A stretch of 64,000 bases of DNA from Callipepla californica brunnescens (lineage: Eukaryota; Chordata; Aves; Galliformes; Odontophoridae): assembly GCA_023055505.1 (NCBI GenBank), contig JALIRH010000002.1, positions 39,503,733 through 39,567,732 of the forward strand. Direction: 5' to 3'. The notes below the pieces were generated by a model that worked only from the letters and a program-made list of their open reading frames with translations, did no database searches and was not told the DNA's origin. The translations under genes were made by a program, and so were the position numbers. This document shows positions 11,906 through 24,785 of this stretch, piece by piece (positions within the stretch are counted from its first letter, which is position 1; each line of letters opens with the position of its first letter).

Positions 11906-14175
11906 TTTCTCTGAACTTTTTTTGGTTTGTGGGTCTGGGGAGGGCTTAGTTGGATTGAACTCTCATAGAGAAAGCACTAAAAGAGGATGCTAGAGTAATA
12001 TGTAGAACAGCTGAACATTAATTCCTTAATCCAATCAATGTGCCTAAAGACCGACCTGGAAAATCAACTGCTTTCCAAGGATCCAGCACCTGCTCTGGGT
12101 CTTGGGATCCTGTCTGAGACCTTTGAGGAGGACACCAGTTTAGCCTGTAATGGTTATGCCCACTGTAAGATGCTGGAAGCAATTCAGAACACTTTATCTA
12201 GACACTGAATGATTACCTCCAAGGTACTTCCTCCTGCAGTGTTGCATACATTCTGAGATGAAGAGAGAAAACCAAGGTTAGAGCAGCCAAACCGCAGCAA
12301 AAGTTCAGTATTTAACTACAGGACATGAGAAACTGAAGAAAGCACACCAATATGTAATTTTTTTCTAATTAAAATGAGAGCTCTGGTTGAGCTACTGGCT
12401 ACCACTCTTCAGATGAGCTCTTTCTAGGAGGAATCCCACATCTAACGAGTTTCCTATGTATTTTATAAACTAGGTTAATAGGATAATAATGCTATAGATC
12501 TACATTGTAGAAGTGAAGACTACATGGAAGCACTTGAATTAGGATAAAAAAGTGTCCGTTCCTAAACAGAATGTAAAAAATTATTTTGCAATCTCAGTGG
12601 ACAAAGTAAGACTCATAGACAATAGTTTCCCATTTTGAGTCCCTTCTCTTTTTTGTTGTTTTCAGCATTGTCAATAACCCAGGAGCTCAAGATGACAGTT
12701 TTTTAAGATTTAGTTAAACATCTGTTTCTCTGTTCCTCTGAACCAAGTCTTGCACTCTCTGTTCAGCACACACAGCACTTAGGACTATTAAAAGCATTTA
12801 ACAGCAAGCATTTAATGCGAATCAGCATTAAGTGTATCCAAGATGCTGAGATCAGCCCTGGAAAGAAAGCTAAAAGTGTGGCATTTCAGATAATGTTGGA
12901 TGGTAATAGCGGGTGAACACTGACTTTAATTGTAATTCACTGCAGTTTGCTACTCTGCATGGTAAGAATCTATTGTTTGTGCACATCAAGAGCCACAGCA
13001 TGCCTTAAACACCCAGAGGGGCATTGCAAGAGCAGCAGCCAGTAGTTCCTCATCTGAGTTGTGCCTGTTCACTTGCCACTGACCTGGCTGACATGGCCAA
13101 GGAGAAGGGCAGCACCATGCTGCAGTCCATCCCATGAGGGATGTATAGATGTGCTGATTGGAAGGGATAACAGTGTGGCAGTTTCCTGTGAGAGGTCTTG
13201 GGTTTCCTCACCTCACTAATTCCTTGTTGGGTGAGCTGTGCAAGATGAAGCAGTTCAAGGGAAGGTGTTGATCAGCCCAGAAGTGTAGTACTTAGCCTGA
13301 GATCCCAGACTGGAATTGACAGTCTGAGTCTGCAGAGCTACTCAAGGAAGAAAAGAGCAGTCTCTAAGCCTGACAGTTATGTGACTCTCTGTACTGTAAT
13401 ACCAGAAACATGTCATGGAAAGATTTAAATAGAAAGGGTTCCACTTAATGGGATTTTTGTCACAGCACTGTGGATCTCTTTCACAGCATAAAATGTATAT
13501 TTGAAGCACTGCCCCTCTACCTGAAACTTCTGGCTCATTTTATTTTGCTAGCTCCTTAATGGCAGGCACATTTTTTTAAAGAGAGAAATGATCTGCAGCA
13601 CATATACCATTTGATGGCTTAACAAACTGCACTGCTGGCTGCTGAAGGCAAAATACCAACCATTGCCTCTTCCTTTTATCTGTGTTACATGCTAATTGAT
13701 GTAACTGAAAGTAAAAGGAATTAATTATGGGAATGTACCATCAATTTCATTAAATGAGAACAGTACACTTAAGACAATCAATATGACACTCCTTCTTCCA
13801 TTTAATCTTTCTAATCTAGCTTGCATTTTCTTTCTTCAAACACCTTGCTTTTTCAACCCCTTCTTGCTATATTGAAGAAGACAAGGTTTCATGGATAAGA
13901 CCTCAGATAGGGACAACAGAGGAGGTAAAACAGATGACAGTGTAACTGACAAGGAGGAGAGGAAGTGACAGGAAGGTTGATAGGAGGAGAAGTTGGTCAT
14001 CAGATAGCCGTTTGAACCATGGTTCTAGTAAAGTGGGAAATCGAGTGATTCATGGAGGAACTGTCCATTGCTGATTGAGAAGACCATATTCTTTCCACTC
14101 AAAAACCTTATTTCTTTTCAGAGGCAGAAAGTAACCCCACTCTGAACTCAGTGGTGCTACAAGATCAAAACACCC
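11906..14175. other. Intergenic, nothing recognised
   Basis: About 2.3 kb of unique AT-rich DNA with no open frame longer than 60 codons, and no repeat family or RNA gene that I recognise. Confidence 0.5.
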
Positions 14176-14177
14176 CC

Positions 14178-14697
14178 ACCCAGGGTACTGCATCCAGTTT
14201 TGGAGCCTCCAACACAAGAAAGACATTTAGCTGTTGGAGTGAGTCCAGAGGAGGGCCACAGAGATGATCAGAGGGCTGGAGTAGCTCCTCTTTGAGGACA
14301 GACTGAAAAAGCTGAGGCTTTTCTGCCTGGAGAAGAGAAGGCTCCGTGGGGACCTTATAGTGGCCTTCCAGTACCTGAAGGGGGCCTACAGGAAAGCTGA
14401 GGAGGGACTTTTTATAAAGACATGTAGCAACAGGAAAAGGGGAAACTTGGAAGGGGTAGATTTAAACTAGATATTATGATAGATATTAGGAAGAAATTCT
14501 TTACTGTGAGGGTGGTGAGACACTGGAACAGGTTGCCCAGAGGTTGTGACTGACCCATCCCTGGAAGTATTCAAGGCCAGGCTAGATGGAGCTTTGAGCA
14601 ACCTGGTCTAGAGGGAGATGTCCCTGCTATAGCAAGGGGTTGGAACTAGGTGATCTTAAAAGTCCATTCCAACTCAAACCATTCTATGATTCTATAA
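14178..14697 (+). mobile_element. CR1 LINE 3' fragment (plus sense)
   Basis: The classic plus-sense CR1 3' region is present: gtactgcatccagttttgga, gagtccagaggagggccaca, ggagaagagaaggctccgtg, gacactggaacaggttgccc, and the terminal ccattctatgattctata. This is the longest continuous CR1 piece in the intergenic part. Stops and indels interrupt the reverse-transcriptase frame. Confidence 0.95.
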
Positions 14698-15959
14698 AAA
14701 CAAACAAACAGAATGGGATTTGAATAAATTCAGAGTGCACAATTCTTCTACAATCAAGAATATACAATTATTTATCAGATACCACCTACCCTCTTGTGTT
14801 TAATGGAGGTCTTTCCATCTTGCAGCCCAGTGATGTGCTCATTCCCAAGAATTCACTTGCTCTCCTTGGGCTAGCCATCATCGAGGAGAAATAAGTCTTC
14901 ATAACCCCACTCCACTCCCTTGTTGGCCTTCAATACTGAAGCTCATTTTCCAGTGGAAAGCAAATCCTTACATCCAGGTCTCTGTCCTCTCTCTGCTTCC
15001 AAACAGTAGCTTTTGAATCGGGAATCTAATTATACAATCATCATTCCCTCTTTCCTCAACCCTGACCATTATGTGTTATACTCTTCTTGAAGACTCCAAA
15101 GCCACTGCCTAGTTTTTGTTCTAAAAACATTTCTTGGTCCTTTCCACTTTTTCTGCATACCCTTCACATGCTCACTAATATTCTTGCTCTTAACAAACAC
15201 TACATGGTTCCTTCGTTAAATGATGTCTTTAGAGAAGCTAGTAGTTACCAAATGTTCAATATTTGCTTATAGTTGTAACGTTGGAAGTTTTGAAATGCAG
15301 GAGAAGTAAACTGCGATTGCTATGCAAACAAGTAACATAATCCAAATGTGATAAGTAAATTACAGCATCTTCATAAAAATGATGGAATTGTCACATAAAT
15401 GTTATTTTACACAAGCACTCACATTTGGGTCTGTCTCTCATCAGCAGCAGTGGGACAGATCCACCTGTCTGTCCACATGCAGGAAAAGCCATTAAATTGC
15501 TGGTCAGGACAGCAAGGTTCCAGCTGAATCATGCATTTGTGCATTGTCCGTAGATAATCCCATCCCTTCAGACACTTTTGTTTTGTTCTTTTTTCTTGTA
15601 CAGCTCAGTATCCTTCTAACACTCCCCCTGAATGGGCAAGGGGCTAAATCTCTTTTATGAGAGGACTGAGCTAACATTTACTCCCATCCTTGCAGCCATC
15701 CACCCCACAGCAGAGCAGAAGGGCCATTCAGTAATGTCAGAGTTATCCTTCGCTAGGTATAACATGCAGAAAAAAAATAATAAACCTATAAGCAAGTTAT
15801 CTTCTCATATGAATCTTCTTTTTCCTTGGGTTCATGGTTCCATTTGCAATTCCTGCCACAGCATGCTTGAAAACTCTGTTCTCACAATTGTGCTCCCACA
15901 TCCCAGCACTCCACCCTTCACAAGTCATAGGATTGCATTGCTAAATAATTACATACATA
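14698..15959. other. Intergenic, nothing recognised
   Basis: Unique sequence. A plus-strand open frame of 127 codons (15632-16015) runs into the mariner terminal repeat and has no recognisable family, so it is not annotated as a gene. Confidence 0.45.
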
Positions 15960-16255
15960 CAAAGCCTGCTCCAAAAGCAGTGCCTCCTATTTTATTTTAT
16001 TATGTTGGCCCCTAAGTGTCTGAGGTGGACGTTGATGGTACAGCAGTACAGGTTGAGCTTCCCCGTATTCCATTCCATGTTGTTGCTGTGCAACAGATGG
16101 CAGCAGAGAGGCAGTCTGACAAAACGGTGACTGACATGGAAGTTCGGATGAAAGGAAGGTGTTTAAATTCCTCCATGAGGAAAAATTTTCATCCATTGAA
16201 GAAATTTTCATTCACTGATGCTTGCTGAATGTTTATGGAGACCAAAGAGTGGGTA
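15960..16255 (+). mobile_element. Mariner1_GG-like DNA transposon, 5' fragment
   Basis: The 5' terminal repeat region (ctccaaaagcagtgcctcct, then attttattttattatgttgg) and the untranslated leader (tgctgtgcaacagatggcag, cagtctgacaaaacggtgac) resemble the chicken mariner consensus as I remember it. The start of the transposase helix-turn-helix region follows, readable across frameshifts as FLHEEK and then CLLNVYGDQRV. The copy stops at about 16255, before the catalytic D,D34D core, so it is a dead 300-bp 5' remnant. Confidence 0.75.
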
Positions 16256-18130
16256 TTAGCAATCATAACCCCAACATTAGTGCAGGCATATCATCTTCCA
16301 CTTTGATTGCTAATAAGCCTACTCTCTTCCCATTCATTTGAGGTTTTACTCCACAAGACACTTACTAGTGATTGCTCACCAACACTTGCAATGGGCTACT
16401 ACATGTACCTTCTCATCTCCCCACAGGATTCCCAGTGTACTATGGCTGACTCCAGGCCTTCTGGTTAATGGTATTCCTAGAAAGAGGAATTCTCAGAAGC
16501 TATGCACAGCTGAGTCACGTACTTTGTGCTGGTAACAGTTTGCCAGCTCTTCTTTGTGACCAACAGAGCCTCAGCAGGTGACATGTGCCATGTCCAGCGT
16601 GATGCTGCTGATGGTCTTTGTAGGCTCAGTCAGTTCTGTATCTGTTGAAAACTTTGTATTCACTTCAGTGGGTGTGGTTTTGATCATCAGTAAAGGCACA
16701 ACTACACTTTAAGGTGTATTTAATGACTCAGAGGCTTCCTCCTCTCTGTAGTTCACCTTCCAACAGCTCTCACTTGAGACCTCCTCTGATTAGTTCTCCT
16801 GTTATACTTTGATCTTCTTCCTTATTGACCTCTGTTGTTCTGATCTTTGATACATAATCAACTTCTGAAGTTTCTCTGTCCTGTTACTCATATTAGTTTT
16901 GTCTTTTATCTCATGCAGCAACTGTATTTTCTTGGCCTTTACACAGGAACTCAGCTGGTGGCTCTATTTCAGATTATTACTTTGAACTTTGTTTGAAATA
17001 AATAAATAAATAAATAACAATTCATAGCATTCCTACAAGTTACTAATGTGACACAGTTATTTCTTCCCTGAGGAAGGGCTGCCAGCAAGAGAACCCTGCC
17101 ATCCCACTGAGTTATTGACTTTTTGTAGGTCAGCTCCTTTTTGTCCACTTTAACCTACATAGTGCCTAGACATTTAGTTGACATCTTGCCCCTTTGGCAA
17201 GAGGAGATTTCCCTGCCACAGCAAAGAGAAGACGTTAGAAGGGAATAGTTAGCATGACTTTTCTTGATTAAAACTAAGAAGTGATTCAAAAAGTCTCTTT
17301 TATTAAGTGAAATTAATGCAGGGCTTTTTTGCTGTTGTTGCTGTTTTAACTGTCAAGAACCAAATGTCACGGGCAAACAGCAGAGCAGTTTTTCTGAAGC
17401 GCACACTTATCTTTGCATTACTCTGCAATAGTCCTGTAGGTGTGACCTTAATCACAAATGGTGCATATTAACCAATGTCTTCACCAGATGAAAGGGAATG
17501 TTAAGGAGCGCACAAAGCGTAATGGAATTAACACAGCCAACTAGGAGTTGTACTCACATTGAGCCAAATGGCTTCGAGTGACATTTCTGTGAGAGGGGGG
17601 AGGGAGAAATCCCAAGATGACAGCTGCTGTGCAGAGCAAAGCCTTTCTAAAGAAAGAAATAAATAATTTATGTACAATATTCACTAAAAACTGCAGGGGG
17701 CAAGAGACTGCAGGTTTTACTTGTAGTAAGGAAGAAAGATGCATTTGTGATAACTGTTCTTTCAAACATTCGCCATACGTGGAAAGCAAGTCCAGGTAAG
17801 GCCCTGTTAAACAATAGCAGGGTTATCTTGCAGCAAAATTAATCTACAACCTTGTTTTTTAAGTTCATGAATATCTACTGTTCAACTGAACAGTTCAAAA
17901 TGCCCGTTCATGCAGCTATTTATGCATGTGCACACTGTCTGTCTGCCTGAATGTGAGAAAGGGGTCACAGAGTGCACACAGATCTGCAGACAGAAGAGCC
18001 TGGGTGGGGACCGCAGGAATCAGGGCATATTGTGGTGCTGGCATTGGTGGTGAATTTATTACTCCATCAAGACCAACAGTCTATCAACAGCTACCACAAC
18101 AATATTATGAGCAAGGTTTTTCTTTTCAAA
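16256..18130. other. Intergenic, nothing recognised
   Basis: Unique sequence with a short (aaat)n run at about 16996-17018. The open frames near 17541-17799 and 17926-18265 overlap in several frames and are not supported as genes. Confidence 0.5.
16996..17018. repeat. (AAAT)n microsatellite
   Basis: About five aaat units in tandem. Simple sequence. Confidence 0.85.
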
Positions 18131-18478
18131 GAAGAGAATCACCAAGGTTGGAGAAGACTGCCAGGTCATCTAGTCCAACCATCCACCTACCACCAATATT
18201 TTCTCACTAAACCATGTTCCTTAGTACAACATCTAAATGTTTCTCAGTCACCTCCAGAACGGTGACCTCCCTGGGCAGCCTGTTTCAGCATCCAAACACT
18301 CAGAGAAATTTTTCCTGTAATCTAATCTGAACCTTCCCTGGCATAACTTTAGGCCATTCTCTGCACTCTCAGGTCCATTTCTCCCATACTCTCTTCCAGC
18401 CACTCTGCCCCAAGCCTGTAGCATTGCTTGGGATTGTTTGGCCAATGTGCAGGACCAAGAATTTGATCCAGATGTTTT
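18131..18478 (-). mobile_element. CR1 LINE fragment (minus sense)
   Basis: The plus strand starts with the antisense CR1 tail (agagaatcaccaaggttgga) and passes through caccaatattttctcactaa and gggcagcctgtttcagcatc. The minus frame 18248-18496 contains the reverse-transcriptase end (NGLKLCQGRFRLDYRKNF). A more 5' CR1 block (gcctgtagcattgcttggga) follows sooner than expected, so there is an internal deletion. Confidence 0.9.
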
Positions 18479-21400
18479 TCTTTTGAAAACAAACAAACAA
18501 AAAATCAGATCAGCAACCCAATGACAGTCTCAAACTTCATACAGCAGAACACCCATTTATATGTAAGCAATCAGGAAAAATAAACTCCAAAGGCACGATA
18601 CTTCAGGTGAGAGCTTCATTTGCTGTGATTAATGCTGTTATATTGGTTGCATCACTGCAAGCCAGAGGATTCTCCTGCCTGGACATGGGGCTGTGCACCC
18701 TTCTTTGGATGCCCCTGCTTAGGCAGATGGACACAGAGGAGCCTACCTCAGCCATCCGTGATTCTGTCAATCACCTCAAAGAAGTTACAGTCCCCTTCCT
18801 CAAGTTATGCTCTAGGAGGGCAGATGCAGCAGCATATCTGGTTCTCATACACCAAATGTTAACACCAGTCATCACACATTCTCAGAAGTGTATGAATCAT
18901 CGTAAAATATTTCAAAGACCTGATTTTTCTCTAGTAGCATCTGTTCCTTCCAGGGGGACCTTTGTGATTAATGGTTCTGATTGCACCAACCTCACTTATA
19001 AGAGCAGAGATCCTATATGCAAATCCATTAAATGGCTAACTTACACACCTGCCCACCGTGTACATGGAAGCCAGAAAGCCCCTCCCTAACCCAGGTTCCC
19101 AGAGGAAAAACAATCCAGCACTGAAAAATTAGGCAGCGGTTTGTGGGCCTGCCCCATATTGACTATCTTTCTCCTGATGCCAGCAAGAGCAAACCTACCC
19201 AGGGACTGGGTGCTGTGTGTTTACGAGAGGGGTCTGAAGGAACTGTTGTTCTTTTTTTCCTCAGAAATCCTGGCCCTGCATCCATTGGAGACAGGAAAAT
19301 GTGGCCAAATCTTATCTCTCTGAGGGCTTTCTGCAATAGCTGGTGTGCACATGCTGCTGTCAGCTGAGCCTACAAATGGCTTAATGGCAGGTACATAATA
19401 GCCTGTTAGTACTGGTTTGCCTGGGATTCTGGCAGGTGTTTGCATGAAATGTTGCCCTGCTTGTCACAGCATACAGGACAGCCAGCACCTGGCAACCTCC
19501 TGCCAAACAACACATCCTTTGATTGTGTTGGAGCGGGAGCAGCAGCTGCTGTCAGCCTCGTTAAATAAACAACAGGTTCTACACCTGCTGGAGCAAAAAC
19601 CCAACTGTGCAGGTAGCCCAGCCCTCCTGGCAGCAGGCTGTCCCCTTGCTGGGCAGGTTTGCCCTGTGCTGCTGGGCCAGGAGATGTGGAGATGTCCCCA
19701 GGCAGATTTCTGATTTAGAGATGGCTCTTGTCACACGCACACGCAACCCACGGACGTGCAGGCACAATGGTAATGAGAAAAAAATGCTTACAGCACAACA
19801 TCCACTTCCTTGTAGAGCACTTAGATTTAGCTCAGGAGAGGTGCCAAAGATGAGGAGCCAAAGACTTGGTACATGGTGGGCACTGGAGCTGTGCAAAAGG
19901 TAGCTGTGTATTAGGTACTGTCAGCAAAGACACTGAGACTCTGTGCCCTGACTTCTAACAAGTGAGGTTCTACTCTCAAAGCCATAAGTAATTATTTTTT
20001 CTTTCCCCTTTCTATCAGGTTTAATTAAATATAGGTGCCCTATTAAATTCTACAATAGATGTTCTTGTCAAATCTGCAAAATAATGGAAAGTGCAAAGAG
20101 TGCTGAGGAGAGGGGCCACTCACCTGCTGCCAGGGCACCTCTCCTCTGCTCTCTGACCCTTCCTGCTTGCTTGGAGTTACAATGTCATGGTTTCTCCCGA
20201 GCCCTCAGCCAGCAGCAGCTGCCTGAACATGAAACATGAGCAAGAAAAAGGAATAGATGCAAAGGGCCTTGTTATTCACACACAAGACAAAGGACGGTGT
20301 AAAAAATAAAATAGTTACGGTTAAGAGAGTGGAATTCAAGGTGACTGCAAGGAAAAACAAGAGAAACAAATCAAACAAATGAACAAAAAACAGGTTACAG
20401 AAGATCAAGATGGTCCAATTAAGAGATGTATGATACCTACTTTGGAGCAACACAGAGAGCTGTGCTAATTGGGCTCAATTCTTTTGATCCACAGAGCAGA
20501 TTTTCTCCATTTCAATGTTTCCTTGAGAATTAAAAGGCAGAAAATACTTAGAGGAGCTTTATGCAACTTTTAACACACAAACAAAGAGATCATCCGTAGA
20601 ATCCTTCAGCTAGAAGAAAGCAGAAAGGGAAAAAGTGAAACAGGAGCACTGTGTCTATTTTGCAGTCATTGATCCACCTTGACATATGGATTTATTTACT
20701 GTGCTTTAGCAGCATTAAATTCTTGATAGAAAGAAGCATTTCTTGCTAATTGTCCACAGGAGCAGGCTGGCAGAGCAAATCCCCCTCACACAGCCATAAG
20801 AAACTTCAGGTCTACAAAACCAGTAGTGATTATCAACAGACTGCTATTTGCATTAAACTCTTTTTCAATAAATTACCCTCAGCCCAGTTTGCTAATACAG
20901 CTCTGACTGAAAACATAAATGCTGTTTTAGCACAACACTGAGACATCTGCATGCCAGCAGAGCCCACTTCTTACCCTCTGCCTCATGAACGGTGCCACAA
21001 TCTCTGCTGAAGCAAACCCCACATTTTTAGTAGATCCCCTCTAATTACAGATATGAGCGATGAAAGTGATCACCCTGAGCAGAAGTGTAGGCTTCAGCAT
21101 CCCTTGCTCTGAGGAAACTATCGTGGCTGTTTGTGGGACCACGTTGCCTTCTAGTGGCTGGCCCTGCTCCCTCACCCAAGGAGGTTTTGGGATGTTCTGC
21201 CACAGAAGCACAGACACAGACAGGGTGTGGGGTATGTGCAATGCTCCTTCTAGGACTGAAGCAGATCTCTGACAGAAGTGCTCTGTACTCCTTGGGAAGC
21301 AAGGATCTGCTGTCACAAGAGAATAATTTTTTAATGTTGCATGTTACTGCACATTTCAAGCATCTTCTTGTGGAAATTTTAAATGTTTTTAGCTATTCCC

Positions 21401-24224
21401 AGCTTCTAATAAGCTAAAGGAACGGAATTTTTTGGCTTCTGCTGCTAAACAGGCCTGTCCTTCCCTCCACACAAGCACAGAGAGAGAGAAAATACAAACT
21501 AAGCAGAGCAAAGGACTTACCCTCAAAACACTGATCAGACAAGACCGACACAGAAAAGCATAGGACAGGAACTGCAGGAGAGCTTAGGGAGGGGGTTGGC
21601 TTGGTGGGACTGTGCCAGGGTGGGCTCTGTCTTAGCAAGGGGAGAAACAATGGGCACTGATGAGGAGCAGGTGTGAAAGTGCTTGGGACAGCAGGCATGG
21701 GAATGAGGCACGCAGGTGGGCATGATGGAGCCATCTATCCTCCCAGTCTGCAGGACAAAGAGTTCCCAGGAAGGCAATTAGTCCAAGCTTCTCTGCAGGG
21801 GTGGGTCCTAAAATGGTTATCAGCAAATGCAAGGAAAGTCATTACAAGAAGGGAATTAGAAACAAGTGCAAGAAAGAAATGACTGAGCTACATTGCTGAA
21901 AAAGGGAGCCACAATGGCCAAATATACAGGGCATTTAAGGTAAGAGATAAAGATGACAATTTTTTCTCCTTTGATGTACAAAACTAAGGCTGGGGAAGAA
22001 GCAGTGGATGGACACAGAGGACAGAGGGAAAGGAAACAGAATCACAGCTGAAAATTAGAAGCAGAAGAAAAATTATTAGAGGAACAAAGACTGGAACATC
22101 AGTGCAGAGGGTGAAAGAAAACGTGGCAGTGAGTAAAATGGAAGAGGCCTGCCACTGGAGTGCCGAACCAAATGAGAACAAAATGGCAAGAAGTCTGAAG
22201 GCAAGGTGTTCACTTGCACAGACTACAGGGACTGTGTTTCTGGGGAGCATATATTAGCCTTTAAGGAGGTGGTTTTTAAAATTTGTTTCCCACCCTATTC
22301 CCTGACCTCAGGAGAAACAAGGTTGGTTCATCATGGCTGAGGACTGCTATTAATATAACTATGGAAAAAACTCTAAATGAGGTATTTTCTGGCAAACTAT
22401 TGTAGGCATGTAAAGACAGCATTACGTGAGGAGTCAGATTAGATTCACTCAGTTCTCCTTCTTGTCTTCATACTCTTAGAATATAATGGTAACACACTTA
22501 TGTCATACTTACCTGTACTCCAAAACTTGGTACATGCACATATTACATCCATAATATGAAAAAGGAGGAATGTATACACGAACAGTGACTGATTTCAGTG
22601 CAATCTGCATCAGATAACATCACTGAGGTGAGTTATATGCATTAATATATGACACAAAATGCAAGTTTTTCATCTATTCAGAGTTCTGAGTATTTACTCT
22701 TTGGAAACTGCCAGTTTGAAGATAACATGACTATATTCTCATCTTCCTTGTATATCCAAGCAGCAGCATTGGTGGAAACAGATTCCACTTCTCAAATCTA
22801 TTTATTACAGAACCACTGCCCAGAACCTCATGCAAAACACAAGGGAATTGATTGGTATATATTTAGCAACTCTTAACCTCTCTTGCAACCCGATCCTCAA
22901 AACCAAGGGTCTCCTCATACCTGAGAATTTATATGTGAAAAATACACAGCTTATTATAATCCCCCCAAAATTTGAATCTAAATAAGCAATGTACCTTGTT
23001 AAATATTCTGTTTTCTGTCACTTCAGTGAAAGACTAAATAAATACAAGACTGAATTATACCTAATATTTGCCAGATTTTTGCACAGAAGTCCATCAGTCA
23101 CTTTTTCTGTCTTGTTACATTCTTATGTGTTGTCACACTGTCTAAGTGCAGAATTGATTTAAATGCACAAACAGAGCCTTTCAAAATTGTTACCAGCATA
23201 TTCATGTCAACAGATGAAAAGGAAAAAGCATAAGAAAAACACTGCTAGCAACTTTGTAGTGGTTTTGGTGCTTTGTGGATTTATAATGAAATGCCTAGTA
23301 AAGCACTGAGAGGACAACTTCCTGGAAAGAGACAATGCCCTGGACTATTGCAATCACTGTGGGCCATCTGATGAGATAATTCTGCTGGTAATAAAGAACA
23401 TCAACATCAGTCCCCGGAGGAAGCAGCCAATGCCTTTCTAAGTGGAGTCACTTAAGAAGAAGTTGTTTTAAAGTACAGATAAAAAGACTTAGGTTGTGCT
23501 ACACAAGGGAAGACATTTAGCATAGGGTAAGTAATCACTACAATGGCAGTCCACTATCAGAATACCCACCCCACTCTAAAAACAATAAACTGATTCTTAA
23601 TGCTGAGAGAACTATCCAACTTCAAAATGCCAATTTCTTCTTCTTCAGGAAAGATAAAAATCTCCTCCTGCAATATTTTGATAAGCCTGACAAGGCAAAG
23701 GTATTCATACTTAATAATATATATTTAATAATTCTTCTATATGATCTTTCCAGAAACTCAGAACATGGGTCAAATAAATTATATTCACGAGGCAGGTTGA
23801 AAGCAAAAAAGTAAATAGAGTTCTGATTTTAAGCATATTGAGATTCAGTTAGACGAAGTAGTTACAAGGAAGAATTTAAGATTTCTTTAGTATTATTCAA
23901 TTTGATCATAGCAGATTGAATAAAAATGTCTTTTCCTTAATCTTTCAGAAAAGCTTAATAAGCAAGGTAGGCAATGTGGAACAATATTAACATTCATGTC
24001 TATGACATCAGATATTTCCATCACCATTCTGCATTTTTAACTTCACTTACTTAAAATCAGACAAAAATAAAAGTGTCTATCCCTAAATCAGCATTCCCAG
24101 CTATGCTACGCAGGGTCAGGGGTTCACCCTCTCATGTGTGCAGTTCCCAAGTAGGCAGCTTTGTTTTCTAGTACAGAGAGGAGTCTAGCCACTATGAAGC
24201 CTGGTGTGTCTATAACACTATTAT
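18479..24224. other. Intergenic, nothing recognised
   Basis: About 5.7 kb with no recognised exon, RNA gene or named transposon. The longest open frame is plus 18607-19089 (160 codons). It starts with a hydrophobic stretch but has no family resemblance, promoter or splice context. The part at 18600-21800 is somewhat more GC-rich than the rest, which raises chance open-frame length. A partial hairpin (gaggagagg paired with cctctcctc) lies around 20107-20150. Confidence 0.45.
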
Positions 24225-24785
24225 TAGGGCTGGAGGGTGTTGGGCTTGTTGATCCTGGAGGAGAGAAGTCTCCAGGGAGACCGCCTTGTGGTTTTCCAGT
24301 ACTTAAAAGAAACTCACAGGCAGGGTGGTAATAGACTTTTTACATGGTCTGATAGGACGAGGAAAAAAGGTCTTTAAATTAGGGTGATCAAAATAAGGTG
24401 ATAGCAGTACCTTCTACTGGGGTATAAGTACTATGAAACAACAGAAGATGACAAATAAAAATTAGCTCACCTCTTCCAACAGCCAGCAACAGCTCAAATG
24501 AAGCACAACACCAAGAGGAAATATTTCTCCCTCAGCTGCTAACCCCTAAATGAGGACAAGGAGGAGTGAATTCAGGGTCCAATTCCAGTCACTCAGGTGC
24601 ATGGCTTGCACCTGAGCTCCCCAGGTTAGCCACACTTTCTCAGGTGTAGATCCCTGGTGGCGTTGAAGGCCAGGTTGATAGGGCCCTGGGCAGTATGATC
24701 TAGAGGGTGGAAACCCTGCCTATGGCAGGTGGTTGAGATTAGATAATCTTGAGGTCCATTCCAACCTGGGCCAGTCTATGATTCT
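24225..24785 (+). mobile_element. CR1 LINE 3' fragment, split by another repeat
   Basis: Plus-sense CR1 blocks (ggttttccagtacttaaaag, gacgaggaaaaaaggtcttt) run to about 24395. CR1 resumes at about 24645 (atccctggtggcgttgaagg, aggccaggttgatagggccc) and ends in the CR1 terminus (gtctatgattctatca). The intervening 250 bp is copy C of the unnamed repeat family. The usual CR1 block between them is missing, so the insertion was accompanied by deletion. Confidence 0.85.
24450..24645 (+). repeat. Unnamed dispersed repeat family, copy C
   Basis: This is the third family member, inside a CR1. Shared blocks with copies A and B are agctcacct, ctaaatgagg, gtcactcaggtgca and cacctgagctcccc. Its hairpin is perfect: ctcaggtgca (24592-24601) pairs with tgcacctgag (24607-24616) across a 5-nt loop. 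Its position inside the CR1 suggests it is younger than that CR1 copy. Confidence 0.55.

Noticed and set aside
15632..16015. 127-codon plus-strand open frame
   Set aside because: It runs into the mariner terminal region and has no recognisable domain.
18607..19089. 160-codon plus-strand open frame, the longest outside ASXL3 exons
   Set aside because: No family, splice or promoter evidence, a second overlapping frame is also open (18632-18862), and the region is locally GC-rich. A protein search could revive it.
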